From the NCBI GenBank assembly GCA_035275065.1, contig DATENM010000039.1, forward strand, positions 243,182-307,181: a DNA stretch of 64,000 nucleotides, in the 5' to 3' direction. The translations under genes were made by a program, and so were the position numbers. Each line of letters opens with the position of its first letter. Position 1 is the first letter of the stretch. Positions 7,927-17,756 of the stretch are shown here, in pieces. The notes below the pieces were generated by a model, which searched no databases, was not told where the DNA came from, and worked only from the letters and a program-made list of their open reading frames with translations. The stretch is from Blastocatellia bacterium (GTDB lineage: Bacteria > Acidobacteriota > Blastocatellia > UBA7656).

Positions 7927-9291
7927 ATGACCTCGATTATGCAACTCAGAGATGGAAGAAGACAACGGCTCGCCGTGCTGCTCTGCGGCGCTGTGCTGAT
8001 GCTGTCTCAGTCAACTCCTTTGCCGGCGGCAGCGGGCCAGAAAGCCCATGCCAATGCGCCGGCGCAGGCGACGGGCCAGCGCGCGCCAACGCTCGGCGCA
8101 GACCTTTACTTCGCCAATAACATCTCGCCGCTGATCGCTGCCTGGCAAGACAAACAGCAAGGCGACGAGATGGCCGCGGCGTTTAAGGCCGCCGGCTTGA
8201 AGAGTCTGCGCTTTAGCTCGCACGGGTATTACAGCGCCCGCGGCGAGCAGGCGACCGCGCAGGTCAAAGCCGAAAACAAGCTGACGAATCAATATCCCTG
8301 GTTCGCGCTCGACGACTACGCCGACTTCATCGCCGCGCATGACTTCACGACGGTCTTTGGCGTCAACGTCGAAGAAGGGCCGCAGGCCGCCTTTGATGCG
8401 GTGCAGAAATTTCTGAGTCGCAACTTGCAAGCGAAGCTCGTCGCCGTCGAATTGTCGAACGAGCCGTGGCTGAATTACCGCCCGTGGCAGCCGGAAGAAT
8501 ATGCGGTGCGCGCCGCCGACGTGATTGAGCGATTGACGCCGCTCGGCGTGCGCTTCGCCCTGCCGCTGACCGTCGGCAACGATAACAACACACCGACCAA
8601 ACTCACAGACACGGTGTGGAACACGCGCATGCTTCAGGCGCTCACGAAACGCATTGATCTTGCGAGCCGCACGGACATCCTGGGCGTGCTGCATCTCTAC
8701 TCAGGCGGCATGCGCGGCAAGAGCGTAGATTACTTTAACCAGATCGTCCGCCCGTTTGCGCCGCGCATGCGTTATCTGGTTACCGAGTTCAACATCCGCC
8801 TGAGCCTCGAAGGCAATCCGCACCTGACGAACAAGTACGCGATGGAGATGGCGCGCAAGCTCGCCGACGTCCTGAGCCGCCCGGAAATCGAAGCCATGTA
8901 CATTCACGCCGTGCCTTATCATTCGGTGCTCTACTGGGCGAACCGCCGAGGCCGCGTCACGGTCGTCGGTCTCGCCGACGAGCGACTGAAAGGCGAGGCG
9001 CTCAATCGCGGCTGGCACCTGACGCCGGCGGGCCGCGTTTATGGCTTCTATTCACGGCTCGCCTGGAATGGTGACCTGCTCGATTATCACGGCGGCGACC
9101 AGCAGAGTTACTGGGCGGTGCGCGCAAGCGACGGGCGCACCATCATCACGCTGCTGAATGATGATGACCGGGCGACGAAGAAGAAGCTCAAGGTCGCGGG
9201 CCACGAGTTGACGCTCGCCGCGCCGCCGCGCGCCATTGTCAGCTTCGACATCAGCGGTCAGGAGGTCGAGCGGCTGGTGCTGCCTTACTGA
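7927..9291 (+). CDS. Secreted clan GH-A glycoside hydrolase-like protein
   Basis: A 454-residue protein with a signal peptide (about 1-36, AAA-type cleavage site) and a TIM-barrel resembling clan GH-A enzymes. Glu179 in ELSNEPW is in the usual place of the acid/base (the Asn-Glu-Pro motif), and Glu287 in RYLVTEFNIR fits the nucleophile on strand 7. A small beta domain closes the C terminus. I cannot assign the GH family; arabinofuranosidase or GH79-like enzymes are options. The start codon is only 5 nt from the start of the divergent transglutaminase-like gene; an alternative ATG at 7939 would also leave a good signal peptide. No strong ribosome binding site decides between them. Confidence 0.75.
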   Translation: MTSIMQLRDGRRQRLAVLLCGAVLMLSQSTPLPAAAGQKAHANAPAQATGQRAPTLGADLYFANNISPLIAAWQDKQQGDEMAAAFKAAGLKSLRFSSHGYYSARGEQATAQVKAENKLTNQYPWFALDDYADFIAAHDFTTVFGVNVEEGPQAAFDAVQKFLSRNLQAKLVAVELSNEPWLNYRPWQPEEYAVRAADVIERLTPLGVRFALPLTVGNDNNTPTKLTDTVWNTRMLQALTKRIDLASRTDILGVLHLYSGGMRGKSVDYFNQIVRPFAPRMRYLVTEFNIRLSLEGNPHLTNKYAMEMARKLADVLSRPEIEAMYIHAVPYHSVLYWANRRGRVTVVGLADERLKGEALNRGWHLTPAGRVYGFYSRLAWNGDLLDYHGGDQQSYWAVRASDGRTIITLLNDDDRATKKKLKVAGHELTLAAPPRAIVSFDISGQEVERLVLPY

Positions 9292-9378
9292 GCCGCGCCT
9301 GTTTGACTCGCCGTTCGTCGCCTTATACAATCCGCCTTCGCCCCGGCCTGCACTCATTATCCGAAGGAGGATCAATCG

Positions 9379-10639
<1,261 letters not shown>

Positions 10640-13600
10640 TCAATAGACCTTCTGCACGCGCACGCCGGTGTAGTACTTCTGAAGAATCTGTGTGTAGGAG
10701 TAGCCATCGCGCGCCAGCCCGTAAGCGCCTACCTGGCACATGCCGACGCCGTGGCCCCAGCCGCGCCCCGTGAAGACGAAAGCCGTGACCCGCCCGCGCG
10801 CATCAAACTCGCGGTCAACGACGAAGAGGTTTTCTTTCAATCCGAGAACGCTGCGCAACTGCGGCCCGCGCAGGCTCGTCGTGCCGTCCGGGCCGGCGAC
10901 TTCGATTTCAATCACGCGGCTCGACTCGGTGAATTCAGTCGGCGTGAGGCTGTCGAGCGGCCCGACGTTGACGCCGGCGCGCGCCAATCGCCGCCGCACT
11001 TCTTCAGCACTGATGCGTTCCTGCCACTGCGCGACGCTGGAAAAGCGGTCGCTCGAAGCGCCGCGCTCCGACGGCGTGGCTTCAAGAAAATCGACGCGCC
11101 CCGCCGAGTCCATGTGATAGATGACGCTCTCGCCGCCCACCAGGGTCAGGCGGTCAACCGCATAGCCCGCGTCGCCAAAGCGGCGGAACAAATACGCGCC
11201 CGGTTCGACTTCAAGGCCATCGAGCGTCTGCCGCCCGGCAAGGCGATTAGTGGAATTGTCGCGGTCAAAGCCCGAGGCGTTCGAGTAAGCAATAATCTCT
11301 TTGGCGGTCATCTCCTGGCCGGCGCGCGTGGGCCGCGCCTCGGCGTCGATGCTTGCGAGCGTGCCGGGCTGGCTGCTTGATCTCGCGGGGGCCGTCGAAG
11401 CCGGCGGGCGCGGCTTTGCGCTGGCCAGAGCCTTCGAGTTGGACTTGTTTGCGCTGGCGACCGCTTTCGGTTTCGCGTTGCGACGAGCCGTGATTTGTGG
11501 CGGCGCACTGGCGCGGGCTTCTTTGCTCGCCGTCGTCTTCACCGAAGCGACCGCGGCTGCCGGCGCTCTAGTCGCGGGCGGCAGCGCAAGCAACAGTCGG
11601 CCCTGCTCGGCGGCCCGCGTCGTTTCAAATTTCAAGCCCGCGGTAAGCGACAGCAGATTACCGTTCTGCATGGCGCGTGATTTCAGCAACAGGGCGCGGG
11701 CCAGCGTTTCAATCACCAGCGCGCGCGTCAGCGGGGCGCGGCTGTCGAAGCCGGCAGGCCATTGCAAGAGGCGGTCGCGCAACAGCAACGCCAGGCTGGC
11801 GCGCATGTCGGGCGTCGCTTCTTTCACCGCCAGGCCCGTAAGCAAGTAATCGACATCGGCGGGCGTCAGCAGCAAGCGGGCATGGCCTTCGCCATAAATC
11901 GCCGAAGCCAGCAACAGCGCGAAGCCGCCGAGCCGCGTCGTCTCTTTAAGCGACCGCGGCGCGGCGTGGCCGACTATCTCGGCGGCGCGTCGCATCCAGT
12001 TCTGCATCTCGCCATCGTCGGGCGCGCTGCGCAGATAATTCGTTGACGCCTTGCGCGGCAGCACGAAGCCGAGCACTTGCAGCAGCGCCAGGTCGCGCCC
12101 CCCTGCGCGGTTCTCCGATTCAATCAAGGATTCCGCCGTTCGGTTTGAAACGATGTCGTGACCGGCGAAGGTCTGCCGGTCGGGCTGGCAGGTGACCGAG
12201 CGTAGATAAGAGAGCGGCTTGCCGCCAAAGATCACTTCGTTATTTTCGGTGCGCCCGCCGCAGTTGGCCGTGTAGAGCGCATCAATCGGCACTAGCCGGC
12301 CTGCGTCGTTTGTATAAAGAATGGCGACGCCGCGCGTTTCTTCGACGGCGCGGTTCGTCAGGTCGCGCTCGGCGCTCAAGCCGCCGTAGACCTGCGAGCG
12401 CGTGTCATCGCGCAGATCAAAGTCTGCATCGCGCGACTGCGTGCGATGCGCCAGCGCGTAGGTGCGCGCCGCCACCGCCTGCGCCTTCAAGGCTTCGACC
12501 GCCGGGTAAGCGCCCGGCGACAGCTCCATCGGCACGACGCCGCGCAAGTACTGCTCAAGCGGCAGCACGTTGACGACGTTGATGCGGCCACGCGCGTTGA
12601 GGATAAGCTGCATCTCGCCGCGATACTCTTTGCCGCCGACGCGTAAGAATGACGCGGCTCGCGACGACGAGTTGCCGCCGAGCGCCGGATTGATGACCAC
12701 GCTGGCCGCGTCGTTGTTCAGCGGCTTCGGGCGCGCGCCCCACAACCGCTCGGCGTCGCGCTGCTGGGTTTCGAGATAATCGCTGTCGCGTTTCGTCGTC
12801 TCTTTTTCTTTGCGCGGTTCGGTTCGCGTGTCGGCAGGCGGGCGCGGCGGCTCGGCCGTGTTAGCGGCGGTGATCGTCAGCCGGTCATCGCTGCTTGCAA
12901 GCAGGTGATCGCCTTCGACGGCGACCAGTTGCGACAGCCGTTGATAAGCAGGCTCCGCCTCGCGATGTGCGGCCGGTTTGTTGGTCGTGGTTTTTGCTAC
13001 AGAAGATTTGCTCGCGCCATCACCCTCGTCGGCGGCGTAATCGGGCGCGACGTGCGCCGCGCCATAGCCTTCGCGGCGCAGCCGTTCGATCATCGTCAGC
13101 GCGCCGCGCCGGTCATCGAATTTGCCGATGACGATATGAAAGGCGAGCTGCTGTTTGTCGTAGACGATGCTCGCCGGCTCGGCGATGCGCTGTTTGAGGT
13201 CGTCAACGACTTTGCGCGCCTGGCGGGCGTCGGTGACGGTGCCGACTTCGACGCGGTAATCATCGCGTGACGCTTCGTTGATGTCATGGGTGCTGCGACG
13301 ATCATCACGCACTGCTGCGGTCGCCGGCTGGCGCACGAGCTGCTGGCGAATCTCGAAGCGTACCGCCTGGCGGGCGATCTTTTCGGCGTCGCGACGCGCC
13401 CCGTTGCGCAGCACAATGAAGCCTGACGAAGAGCTTAACGTCACGTCGGTCACATCGGTCATCAGGGCGACGCGAATCAGCGGGCCGTCATCGTCATAGG
13501 CGCGGTCGGCGTCTATGCGGCGCGGGCGCGAGGCGCTTTGACTGGCGGCGTCATCACTCTGACCGGCGCGCTCGACGATTGAATCATTGGCCGATTGCTG

Positions 13601-13711
13601 CGCGAAGACGCGCAAGAAATCGCCGCCGTTGAGCAGTAAGCCGGCAGACAAAATAAAAGTAAGCATCGCGCGCCTGCCTTGCAGCCGCACAGATCGTTTC
13701 GCTGTTCGCAT
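10640..13711 (-). CDS. Large SpoIID/LytB-domain protein with SPOR-like segment
   Basis: A 1023-residue secreted protein (signal peptide about 1-38). A SPOR-like segment lies at about 150-205 (VEVGTVTDARQARKVVDDL and IVIGKFDDRR). The SpoIID/LytB domain starts near 385 with YLRGVVPMELSPGAYP and VAARTYALAHR; its closing part, GRGWGHGVGMCQVGAYGLA, is only at about 985, so some 500 residues are inserted, including a Lys/Ala/Pro-rich low-complexity stretch. In spore formers SpoIID is a glycan-cutting lytic transglycosylase that acts on denuded strands. In non-sporulating Gram-negatives the same fold is likely a cell-wall enzyme or amidase enhancer. It is co-directional with the TonB-like gene, 4 nt apart, so probably one operon. 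Confidence 0.85.
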   Translation of the reverse strand: MRTAKRSVRLQGRRAMLTFILSAGLLLNGGDFLRVFAQQSANDSIVERAGQSDDAASQSASRPRRIDADRAYDDDGPLIRVALMTDVTDVTLSSSSGFIVLRNGARRDAEKIARQAVRFEIRQQLVRQPATAAVRDDRRSTHDINEASRDDYRVEVGTVTDARQARKVVDDLKQRIAEPASIVYDKQQLAFHIVIGKFDDRRGALTMIERLRREGYGAAHVAPDYAADEGDGASKSSVAKTTTNKPAAHREAEPAYQRLSQLVAVEGDHLLASSDDRLTITAANTAEPPRPPADTRTEPRKEKETTKRDSDYLETQQRDAERLWGARPKPLNNDAASVVINPALGGNSSSRAASFLRVGGKEYRGEMQLILNARGRINVVNVLPLEQYLRGVVPMELSPGAYPAVEALKAQAVAARTYALAHRTQSRDADFDLRDDTRSQVYGGLSAERDLTNRAVEETRGVAILYTNDAGRLVPIDALYTANCGGRTENNEVIFGGKPLSYLRSVTCQPDRQTFAGHDIVSNRTAESLIESENRAGGRDLALLQVLGFVLPRKASTNYLRSAPDDGEMQNWMRRAAEIVGHAAPRSLKETTRLGGFALLLASAIYGEGHARLLLTPADVDYLLTGLAVKEATPDMRASLALLLRDRLLQWPAGFDSRAPLTRALVIETLARALLLKSRAMQNGNLLSLTAGLKFETTRAAEQGRLLLALPPATRAPAAAVASVKTTASKEARASAPPQITARRNAKPKAVASANKSNSKALASAKPRPPASTAPARSSSQPGTLASIDAEARPTRAGQEMTAKEIIAYSNASGFDRDNSTNRLAGRQTLDGLEVEPGAYLFRRFGDAGYAVDRLTLVGGESVIYHMDSAGRVDFLEATPSERGASSDRFSSVAQWQERISAEEVRRRLARAGVNVGPLDSLTPTEFTESSRVIEIEVAGPDGTTSLRGPQLRSVLGLKENLFVVDREFDARGRVTAFVFTGRGWGHGVGMCQVGAYGLARDGYSYTQILQKYYTGVRVQKVY

Positions 13712-13715
13712 AACA

Positions 13716-14678
13716 TCACCGCGAAGGGTTGTAATATACCGTCACTGTGAGCGGGATCGTATCACCTGCGGTCTGGGGGTAACCTTCGAAGGGGCTGGCA
13801 TTAAATATAGCCTGTCTGGCGATATCGTCAAGGGCCTTGTAACCGGATGGGCGAACGAGGGTCAACGACGCGACGCGCCCGCTGCGATTGAGAACCAGCG
13901 CGAACTCGGCGGAGACTTCGCGGCTCAGCGTCGTATTGACGAAATCGCGGGGCATGTAGGCTTCATTGGTGCGGCGGACTTTGGCGCGCACCAGGGCAAT
14001 GTACTGGGCGCTGATGCGTTGCGTGCCAAAGGCGCTGGCTTCGCTGCTGGTGCCGCGCTGCGTGCCGGCAGGCGTTTCGGGCGCACTGTCGGGCGCGGGC
14101 CGTGGAGCGGGCGACGCGGGCGGCGTCACCGTAGGCGAGCCGGCGGCAGGGGTGACCGGTTGCGGCGCGCGGGCGCTCGGCACCGCGGCAATCACCGGCG
14201 GCGGCGGAACTGTCGAACGGTCGGGCGAATGACCTTGATTGCCGCCGCCGCGAGCGGGCTTGATTTGCGCTTCGATCTCGCTGGCCGATGGCCGCGCTCC
14301 CTTGCTGCCGCGCTGCGTCGAAGGGTTGGGCGAGCGGGCGATCAAGTCTGTGTCGTTAGCGGTCTGCGGATCGAATTCAAAGCGGTTGGCCTCGGCGCGC
14401 TCAAGCGCCACGGTCGGCGTGCGCATTCGTGAAGACGATGGCGGCGGCGCGATTTCCGTGATCACTTCGAGCGCCGCGACTTGCCGCCGTCGTGGCTTGA
14501 TGTGGCGCATCTCCCATGAGTTCAAGAGAATGATGCCGGCGTAGAAGCAGATATGTAGGACGACAGACACCGCCAGCAACCGCGCAAAGACGCGCTCGTT
14601 GTGCAGCCACACGCGCACGCGGTCGCGCATGCCGCGCAACGGCTGCTCTTCGATGTACTGGTTCAGCGTCTCAAGCAC
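13716..14678 (-). CDS. TonB-family energy-transducer-like protein
   Basis: A 320-residue protein with an N-terminal cytoplasmic tail, one membrane helix (about 34-55), a long Pro/Ala-rich periplasmic spacer (about 60-215) and a C-terminal TonB domain (about 225-320: VSAEFALVLNRSGRVASLTL, GYKALDDIARQAI, ending in a beta strand). This is the TonB layout, which transmits proton-motive force to outer-membrane transporters. No ExbB/ExbD or TonB-dependent receptor is nearby, and the pairing with a SpoIID-domain protein suggests an envelope rather than an uptake role. That last point is inference. Confidence 0.8.
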   Translation of the reverse strand: MLETLNQYIEEQPLRGMRDRVRVWLHNERVFARLLAVSVVLHICFYAGIILLNSWEMRHIKPRRRQVAALEVITEIAPPPSSSRMRTPTVALERAEANRFEFDPQTANDTDLIARSPNPSTQRGSKGARPSASEIEAQIKPARGGGNQGHSPDRSTVPPPPVIAAVPSARAPQPVTPAAGSPTVTPPASPAPRPAPDSAPETPAGTQRGTSSEASAFGTQRISAQYIALVRAKVRRTNEAYMPRDFVNTTLSREVSAEFALVLNRSGRVASLTLVRPSGYKALDDIARQAIFNASPFEGYPQTAGDTIPLTVTVYYNPSR

Positions 14679-14693
14679 GACAACGACTCATTG

Positions 14694-14762
14694 GTTTCTG
14701 GTTCCTGGTTCGAGCAGGTCGTGAGCCGTGCGGCTGGGTACTACCAACCAGGAACTAGACAC
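14694..14762. repeat. Imperfect inverted repeat of GGTTCCT-type heptads
   Basis: Left arm 14694-14710, right arm 14746-14762, 17 nt with two mismatches, 35-nt spacer. The left side reads as GGTTTCT GGTTCCT GGTTCGA, that is three related heptamers. It lies between the serine hydrolase gene and the TonB-like gene, both on the minus strand, and touches the hydrolase stop codon. Confidence 0.8.
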
Positions 14763-16006
14763 TAGCCCAGCGCTTCAACGGCGAGCGTGTTGAAGCGCTG
14801 GCGCACGCCTTTCATATCAATCGGCCCGATGTGCGGATGAACGCGGTTGGTCAACAGGACGAAGACGCGCTGCGCCTCGGCGTCCATCCAGACGCTCGTG
14901 CCGGTAAATCCATTATGGCCGATAGCGGTCGGCGGCAGGGCGGCGCCCGCCGAACAGTCCGCCGTCGCCGCCAGCACCCATCCGATTGAACGCGCCGTCA
15001 GGCGTCCGGGTGTCAAATTCTCTGTCAGCCAGTTGAGGCCGCGCTCGCTCACCAGACGGCTGCCGCGCAGCGATTGACTGGCAATCTGAAAGACTTCGCG
15101 CGCCGTCGAGAATAAGCCCGCGTGCCCGGCAACGCCGCCGAAGTAATGCGCATTACCATCATGAACCTCGCCCCAGATGACGCCTTCGCGCCACAGATAA
15201 GACGCGGGGACGCGAATGGGCGACGCGGGGACGGGGGGACGCGGCGACGCGGGGATTATCGTCCGCTGGTCGTTGGCTTCTTCTTTCTCCGCGTCGCCGC
15301 GTCCCCCCGTCCCCGCGTCGTCTTTTTCCGCGTCTGCGCGTCCGCGGTTCTCGGCGTCGCAAGCGGCGTTGGCATGCTCGAATGACTGACCAAGCTCGGT
15401 CGCGGCGATCTCGCGCTTCCACTCAGGCGGCGGATTGAAAGCCGTGCGCGTCAGCGCCAGCGGCTCAATGATCTCTTGCCGCGCCAGGCGGTCGAGCTTC
15501 ATGCCGGTGATGCGCTCCAGGGCGGCGCCGAGCAGAATGTAGTTCAAATCGCTGTAGACCACCGGCAGCATCGTGGCGCCCGAGACCTCATCGATCAGGC
15601 CGGCAATATAAGCCGGCACCGCCGCCGGCTGCGCGGTCTCAAGGTAGAGCGGTCGCCAGTTCGGCAGCCCCGATGTGTGCGTCAGCAGCTCGGTCAGCGT
15701 CACCCGGCGCTTGCACTGCCGCAGCTCGCTCAGGTAATCGGCGGCAGGCGCGCGCAGGTCCCAGAGGCCGCGTTCGTCAAGGATGACGGCCAGCAGCGCC
15801 GTGACCAGCGGCTTGGTCAATGACGCGAGATCGTAAATCGTATCGAGCGTCGCAGCGATGCGCTCAGGCTCGACGACCGCATGGCCAAGCGCCGCTTCAA
15901 AGACGATGTGGCCGGCTTCGCCGATGACATATTGCGCGCCGGGAAAAGCGCCGCGCGCGATTTCGCTTTCGAGGTACGTAGAGATGCGGGTAGATGTGCG
16001 TGTCAT
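14762..16006 (-). CDS. Class C beta-lactamase-family serine hydrolase with repeat-encoded insert
   Basis: A 414-residue penicillin-recognising-fold enzyme. Ser62-x-x-Lys65 (SLTKPL) and Tyr151-Ser-Asp (YSDLNYILLG) are the catalytic motifs, and GHNGFTGTSVW near the C terminus is the third box. These proteins are usually esterases or peptidases rather than true beta-lactamases. There is no signal peptide. Residues about 229-262 (Asp/Glu/Arg/Gly-rich then Pro-rich) are encoded by a perfect 32-bp inverted repeat and its spacer, and look like an insertion into a surface loop. ATG at 16006 is preferred; an upstream TTG at 16039 keeps the frame. Neither has a clear ribosome binding site. Confidence 0.8.
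   Translation of the reverse strand: MTRTSTRISTYLESEIARGAFPGAQYVIGEAGHIVFEAALGHAVVEPERIAATLDTIYDLASLTKPLVTALLAVILDERGLWDLRAPAADYLSELRQCKRRVTLTELLTHTSGLPNWRPLYLETAQPAAVPAYIAGLIDEVSGATMLPVVYSDLNYILLGAALERITGMKLDRLARQEIIEPLALTRTAFNPPPEWKREIAATELGQSFEHANAACDAENRGRADAEKDDAGTGGRGDAEKEEANDQRTIIPASPRPPVPASPIRVPASYLWREGVIWGEVHDGNAHYFGGVAGHAGLFSTAREVFQIASQSLRGSRLVSERGLNWLTENLTPGRLTARSIGWVLAATADCSAGAALPPTAIGHNGFTGTSVWMDAEAQRVFVLLTNRVHPHIGPIDMKGVRQRFNTLAVEALG
15221..15320. repeat. Perfect 32-bp inverted repeat inside a coding sequence
   Basis: Left arm 15221-15252, right arm 15289-15320, fully complementary, 36-nt spacer. It is built of ACGCGG/GGGGAC-type short units; similar units continue outward to about 15200 and 15360. 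It lies in frame in the serine hydrolase gene without creating a stop codon, much as Rickettsia palindromic elements do. Confidence 0.95.
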
Positions 16007-16097
16007 TTTTATCTTTGTTCGTTCCGGGGCGTTCAACAAAAATTATAAGCGGCAGGCGAACCCAAAGGGAAGCAAATCCTTGGCCTGCGCCGCGCGG

Positions 16098-16952
16098 TCA
16101 TTTCATGTTGAGGAATTGACGCTGGCGCGCCGCTTCGTACAGAAGGATGGCCGCCGCCGCCGAAACATTGAGCGATTCGATGCGCGGGCTCATGGGGATG
16201 AAGACGAACTGGTCGGCGTCGGCTACCACCTCTTCGTCGAGGCCCGTGGCTTCGCGGCCAAGGATGAAGGCGAGCGGCACGGTGAGATCGGCGTCGGTGT
16301 AGGCGTGAGTCTTTTCAGCGCGCGCCGCGTCTTCGATCATCACCGCCATGCGCGCCGGCGACGTGCGCGTGCCGACCAGCGCGACCTGATGCGAGCGGCA
16401 GAGCTGCGCGATGTCGGCGCGGGCGACGTCGGTGACAATCGGCAGGCGCAGGGCCGAGCCCATCGAAGCGCGCAGGGCTTTCTGATTGAACGGATCAACC
16501 GTGTCCCGCGTCGTCACCAGGCAGTCGGCTGCGGCCGATTCCGCTGTGCGAATGATGGTGCCGAGATTGCCGGGGTCTTGCAGGCCGTCGGCGATGACGA
16601 CGAGCGTCGGGCGCGCGGCGAACAATTCGGCAAGCTCGTAAAACGGACGGCTGACAATGGCCGCGACGCCTTGCGGCGATTCGGTGTCGGCGATGGCCTG
16701 CATCACCTGCGGCGGCACGTGTGCGCCGCGGCAGGGAATCTTTTGCAGCTCGTCGAGCAGCCGCAAGCCGCGCTCGCCGGTCTCAAGCGATGAGGTGAAG
16801 GCGATGGTCTCGAAATGCGCCCCGGCCTCGACGGCGTCTTCGATCAGGCGGACGCCTTCGAGAAAAATGTGATGGTGCTCGCTGCCGGCGCGCACCCGGC
16901 GAAAGCGTTTGACCAGTGGGTTTTGTCGGCTGGTGATTTTTTCAACGAGCAT
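16098..16952 (-). CDS. TrmH/SpoU-family RNA 2'-O-methyltransferase
   Basis: A 284-residue SPOUT methyltransferase that moves a methyl group from SAM to a ribose 2'-OH in rRNA or tRNA. The N-terminal substrate-binding part (SRQNPLVKRFRRVR, FLEGVRLIEDA) is like that of RlmB/TsnR relatives. The C-terminal knot has the three SpoU motifs: GLQDPGNLGTIIRTAES, FILGREATGLDEE and PMSPRIESLNVSAAAAILLYE. The exact target base cannot be told. It stands alone between the serine hydrolase and the small zinc-ribbon gene, all on the minus strand. Confidence 0.9.
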   Translation of the reverse strand: MLVEKITSRQNPLVKRFRRVRAGSEHHHIFLEGVRLIEDAVEAGAHFETIAFTSSLETGERGLRLLDELQKIPCRGAHVPPQVMQAIADTESPQGVAAIVSRPFYELAELFAARPTLVVIADGLQDPGNLGTIIRTAESAAADCLVTTRDTVDPFNQKALRASMGSALRLPIVTDVARADIAQLCRSHQVALVGTRTSPARMAVMIEDAARAEKTHAYTDADLTVPLAFILGREATGLDEEVVADADQFVFIPMSPRIESLNVSAAAAILLYEAARQRQFLNMK

Positions 16953-17117
16953 GAGCGTTGGCCATCAATCGGTCGTCCGTGGTTTCAGGCAGACAGGCGA
17001 GATTTCTCGAAGCTCACCACCGTGCCGAGAAGTCCGGCGCTGCCCGGGTCGTCGGCTTGAATATAGCATATCGCGCCGGCTAAATTGACAGCCGCACGAG
17101 AGATCATTCCCGCCGGC

Positions 17118-17276
17118 TTATTTCTTCTTTTCCTGAAAGCGGTGGCCGCAGTACCGGCATTTATAGAACTGGCCGGCACGCTTCTTCGCGTACTTGCCGG
17201 CCCTGCGACAGTGCGTGCAGACACGCTTGATCTGCCGCGTCGCGTCGTTGATGAGGTGCGTCCAGATTGGGTTCAT
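17118..17276 (-). CDS. 52-residue zinc-ribbon protein
   Basis: A small basic protein starting MNPIWTHLINDATRQIKR and ending with KEKKK-type basic residues. Two CxxC pairs, CTHC (20-23) and CRYC (40-43), make a four-Cys zinc ribbon; the sequence between them (RRAGKYAKKRAGQFYK) is strongly basic. The composition resembles ribosomal or RNA-binding zinc-ribbon peptides, but I do not recognise a named family. AGGGA lies a few bases before the ATG. The gene is 165 nt upstream of the methyltransferase gene, on the same strand. Identification as a coding gene rests on the clean Cys pattern, the binding site and the stop; function is open. Confidence 0.65.
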   Translation of the reverse strand: MNPIWTHLINDATRQIKRVCTHCRRAGKYAKKRAGQFYKCRYCGHRFQEKKK

Positions 17277-17756
17277 AACATCCCTGTGCGGTTGATTGCG
17301 CTCGTTGTCGCAGGAGCCGCAGCGCCGTTTGCCGCTGCCGTGTTCGCAAGCGCTTCTTATCCTAACATAGAGGCTCGCCGCGCCGTCGCGCTTGCCCGGC
17401 TTGACAAGCGCGCGGGCCGGCGTATGCTATCCACTTGCACAAGGGACTTGCCGATATGAAGAGGCCCGCCGTCACCTCCATTTCTGGTTCCGAATTCGCA
17501 ATTGGAGAAATAGCATGCCTGTCGCGGTTTGTGGCTACTCGCTGCGCCGACGCTTTGCGAGAGCGGTGTCAGGCTGGTGGGCGAGTGCGCGTCCGGCCAG
17601 ACGCCAGCGCGTGACTAGCACTCGCTTGAAGGGCTTTGTATGATTAGTCAGGACGCCCGCGCAATCGATTCCCGCAACCGCGAGCGCGGCTGACCCCGGA
17701 TAAGCGCCTTTTGCCTTCTCACCAGGAGTGCCCGGAAGGCTTTCGGTTGATTGGTT
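17277..17756. other. Long leader region before the permease gene
   Basis: About 480 nt between the zinc-ribbon gene and the permease gene, which diverge. I found no convincing gene. The part from about 17540 to 17720 has several short complementary GC-rich segments and could be a structured 5' leader. I could not match it to a riboswitch class I know, including the c-di-AMP type that precedes some permeases. Confidence 0.4.
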
